Below, in pieces: positions 4,857 through 6,053 of a stretch of DNA of 6,053 nucleotides. The translations under genes were made by a program, and so were the position numbers. The DNA comes from an uncultured Oscillospiraceae bacterium. Its GTDB lineage: Bacteria; Bacillota; Clostridia; Oscillospirales; Oscillospiraceae. The notes under the pieces are model-generated. The model saw only the letters and a program-made list of their open reading frames with translations. It was not told the origin of the DNA and did no database searches. The stretch covers positions 1 through 6,053 of the forward strand of contig CAKTKM010000088.1 of NCBI GenBank assembly GCA_934569425.1, written 5' to 3'. How positions within the stretch are numbered: position 1 is the stretch's first letter; each line of letters begins with the position of its first letter.

Positions 4857-6053
4857 ATGAAACTGATGGTTCTTGACGGCAACAGCATCATCAACCGTGC
4901 CTTTTACGGTCTGAAGACCCTGACCACCCAGGAGGGGCTGTATACCAACGGCGTGCTGGGCTTTTTGAATATGCTGGGGCGCTTTACGGACGAGGAGCAG
5001 CCCGACGCGCTGTGCGTGGCCTTTGACCGGAAGGAGCCCACCTTCCGCCACGAGGCGGACGCCGCCTACAAGGCCACCCGGAAGAAGATGCCGGAGGAGC
5101 TGGCACAGCAGATGCCCATATTGAAGCAGGTGCTGTCGGCCATGGCGATCCCCTGCTACGAGCTGGTGGGCTATGAGGCGGACGACCTGCTGGGAACCAT
5201 CTCCCGCCGCTGCGAGCAGCGGGGCTGGGAGTGCGTGGTGGTCACCGGTGACCGGGACAGCCTGCAGCTGATCACGGAGCACACCCGCGTGAAGCTGGTG
5301 CTGCCCCGCATGGGGCAGTCCTACAGCACCAATATGACCCGGGAGGTCTTCCGCCAGCAGTACGGCTTCGAGCCTATCCACATGATCGACCTGAAGGCGC
5401 TGATGGGCGACAGCAGCGACAACATCTCCGGCGTGCCGGGGATCGGTGAAAAGACCGCCATGACGCTGGTACAGCGGTTCGGCAGCATCGACGCCATTTA
5501 CGCCGCCATGCCGGACGTAGGGCTGAAGGGCGCCGCGCTGCGGCGGCTGGCGGAGGGCGAGGAATCCGCCCGCCGCGGCTATTGGCTGGCCACCATCGTA
5601 ACGGACGCGCCGCTGGAATTCGATCCGGAGGACGCCCTGCGCCAGCCCTTCCGGCCGGAGCTGTACGACCTGCTGATGAAGCTGGAATTCACGCGGCTCA
5701 TCAAAAAACTGGGGCTGACGCCCTCCGCAAAGGCGGAGGAGGGTGCGCCGGAGGCCGCCGCGGCCGCCCGCGCCGCGGACTACACGGTCACGGTGGAGAC
5801 CCCCAGGACCGACGGCGACGCGGCGCGGCTGCTGGCGCTGTGGCGGGACGCGCCCCATGTGGCGGTGTACGCGCTGGAGGACGTCAGCGTGCTGGCGGTG
5901 ACGTGCGACGTTGACGAACAGCACGGAGTGACCGCGGTGCTGCGCTCCGACCGCTTCGGCGGGGACTGGGACGCGCTGCTGAACGGGCTGTTCTCCGACG
6001 GCGTCCGCAAGGCAGCCCACAACGTAAAGGATCTGACCCGCGCCCTGCTGGAA
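4857..6053 (+). CDS. polA: DNA polymerase I, N-terminal part (cut by window edge)
   Basis: Repair and lagging-strand polymerase that removes RNA primers and fills gaps. The first 399 codons are here; full-length proteins are about 850-930 residues, so the polymerase domain lies beyond the edge. Residues 1-290 form the 5'-nuclease (FEN) domain with its metal-binding acidic residues: LDGNS (D7), AFDRKEPTFRHE (D57), YKATR (71-75), YEADD (E107, D109, D110), TGDRD (D132, D134) and GDSSDN (D185, D188), then the helix-hairpin-helix GVPGIGEKTA (192-201). An Ala/Glu-rich linker (about 291-307) leads into the 3'-5' exonuclease-like domain (from about 308), where the catalytic DxE appears replaced (VAVYALED, 335-342), so proofreading is probably absent, as in many Bacillota. 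The ATG at 4857 follows AAGGAGA (4844-4850) by 6 nt. One oddity: S191 stands where the family usually has Pro (DNIPG). Confidence 0.95.
   Translation, partial: MKLMVLDGNSIINRAFYGLKTLTTQEGLYTNGVLGFLNMLGRFTDEEQPDALCVAFDRKEPTFRHEADAAYKATRKKMPEELAQQMPILKQVLSAMAIPCYELVGYEADDLLGTISRRCEQRGWECVVVTGDRDSLQLITEHTRVKLVLPRMGQSYSTNMTREVFRQQYGFEPIHMIDLKALMGDSSDNISGVPGIGEKTAMTLVQRFGSIDAIYAAMPDVGLKGAALRRLAEGEESARRGYWLATIVTDAPLEFDPEDALRQPFRPELYDLLMKLEFTRLIKKLGLTPSAKAEEGAPEAAAAARAADYTVTVETPRTDGDAARLLALWRDAPHVAVYALEDVSVLAVTCDVDEQHGVTAVLRSDRFGGDWDALLNGLFSDGVRKAAHNVKDLTRALLE

Noticed and set aside
4839..6020. 393-codon minus-strand open frame antisense to polA
   Set aside because: PolA on the plus strand has all expected nuclease motifs; the antisense product is His/Gln/Val/Arg-rich with no family pattern.

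Overview
The window looks like ordinary chromosome from a GC-rich, low-GC-phylum-type anaerobe, most likely a Bacillota/Clostridia member near Oscillospiraceae (Ruminococcaceae). The clues are inference from gene families and style: strong AAGGAG-type ribosome binding sites, a DNA polymerase I whose proofreading motif appears lost (common in Bacillota), an FtsK/SpoIIIE-type translocase, and heavy CTG/GGC/GCC codon use. Species cannot be named from this alone.

Layout. Positions 1-1120 (minus) hold the N-terminal 373 codons of an FtsK/SpoIIIE DNA translocase, cut by the window's left edge. Only 9 bp upstream of it, 1130-1957 (minus) encodes undecaprenyl-diphosphatase UppP (BacA), complete. These two form a probable operon, uppP-ftsK, driven by a candidate promoter at about 2089-2118. 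Positions 1958-2590 are a 633-bp non-coding, AT-richer region holding that promoter, several inverted repeats and a tight cluster of DnaA-box-like 9-mers (2395-2424). Positions 2591-3517 (minus) encode an AEC-family permease and 3514-4716 (minus) an MFS permease; the two overlap by 4 bp (ATGA) and are surely co-transcribed. A 140-bp divergent promoter region (4717-4856) separates the MFS gene from polA, which starts at 4857 on the plus strand and runs off the right edge after 399 codons.

How they relate. FtsK (chromosome translocation at the septum), UppP (recycling of the lipid carrier for cell-wall synthesis) and PolA (repair and Okazaki-fragment processing) are housekeeping genes. The AEC/MFS pair is a two-transporter operon with unknown substrates. 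I see no mobile element, CRISPR array, rRNA/tRNA gene, phage gene or defence system. The least-explained part is the intergenic region 1958-2590, chiefly its DnaA-box cluster and the inverted repeat that embraces the uppP promoter.

Several very long open frames lie antisense to the real genes; they are by-products of GC-rich codon use and are listed as rejected.
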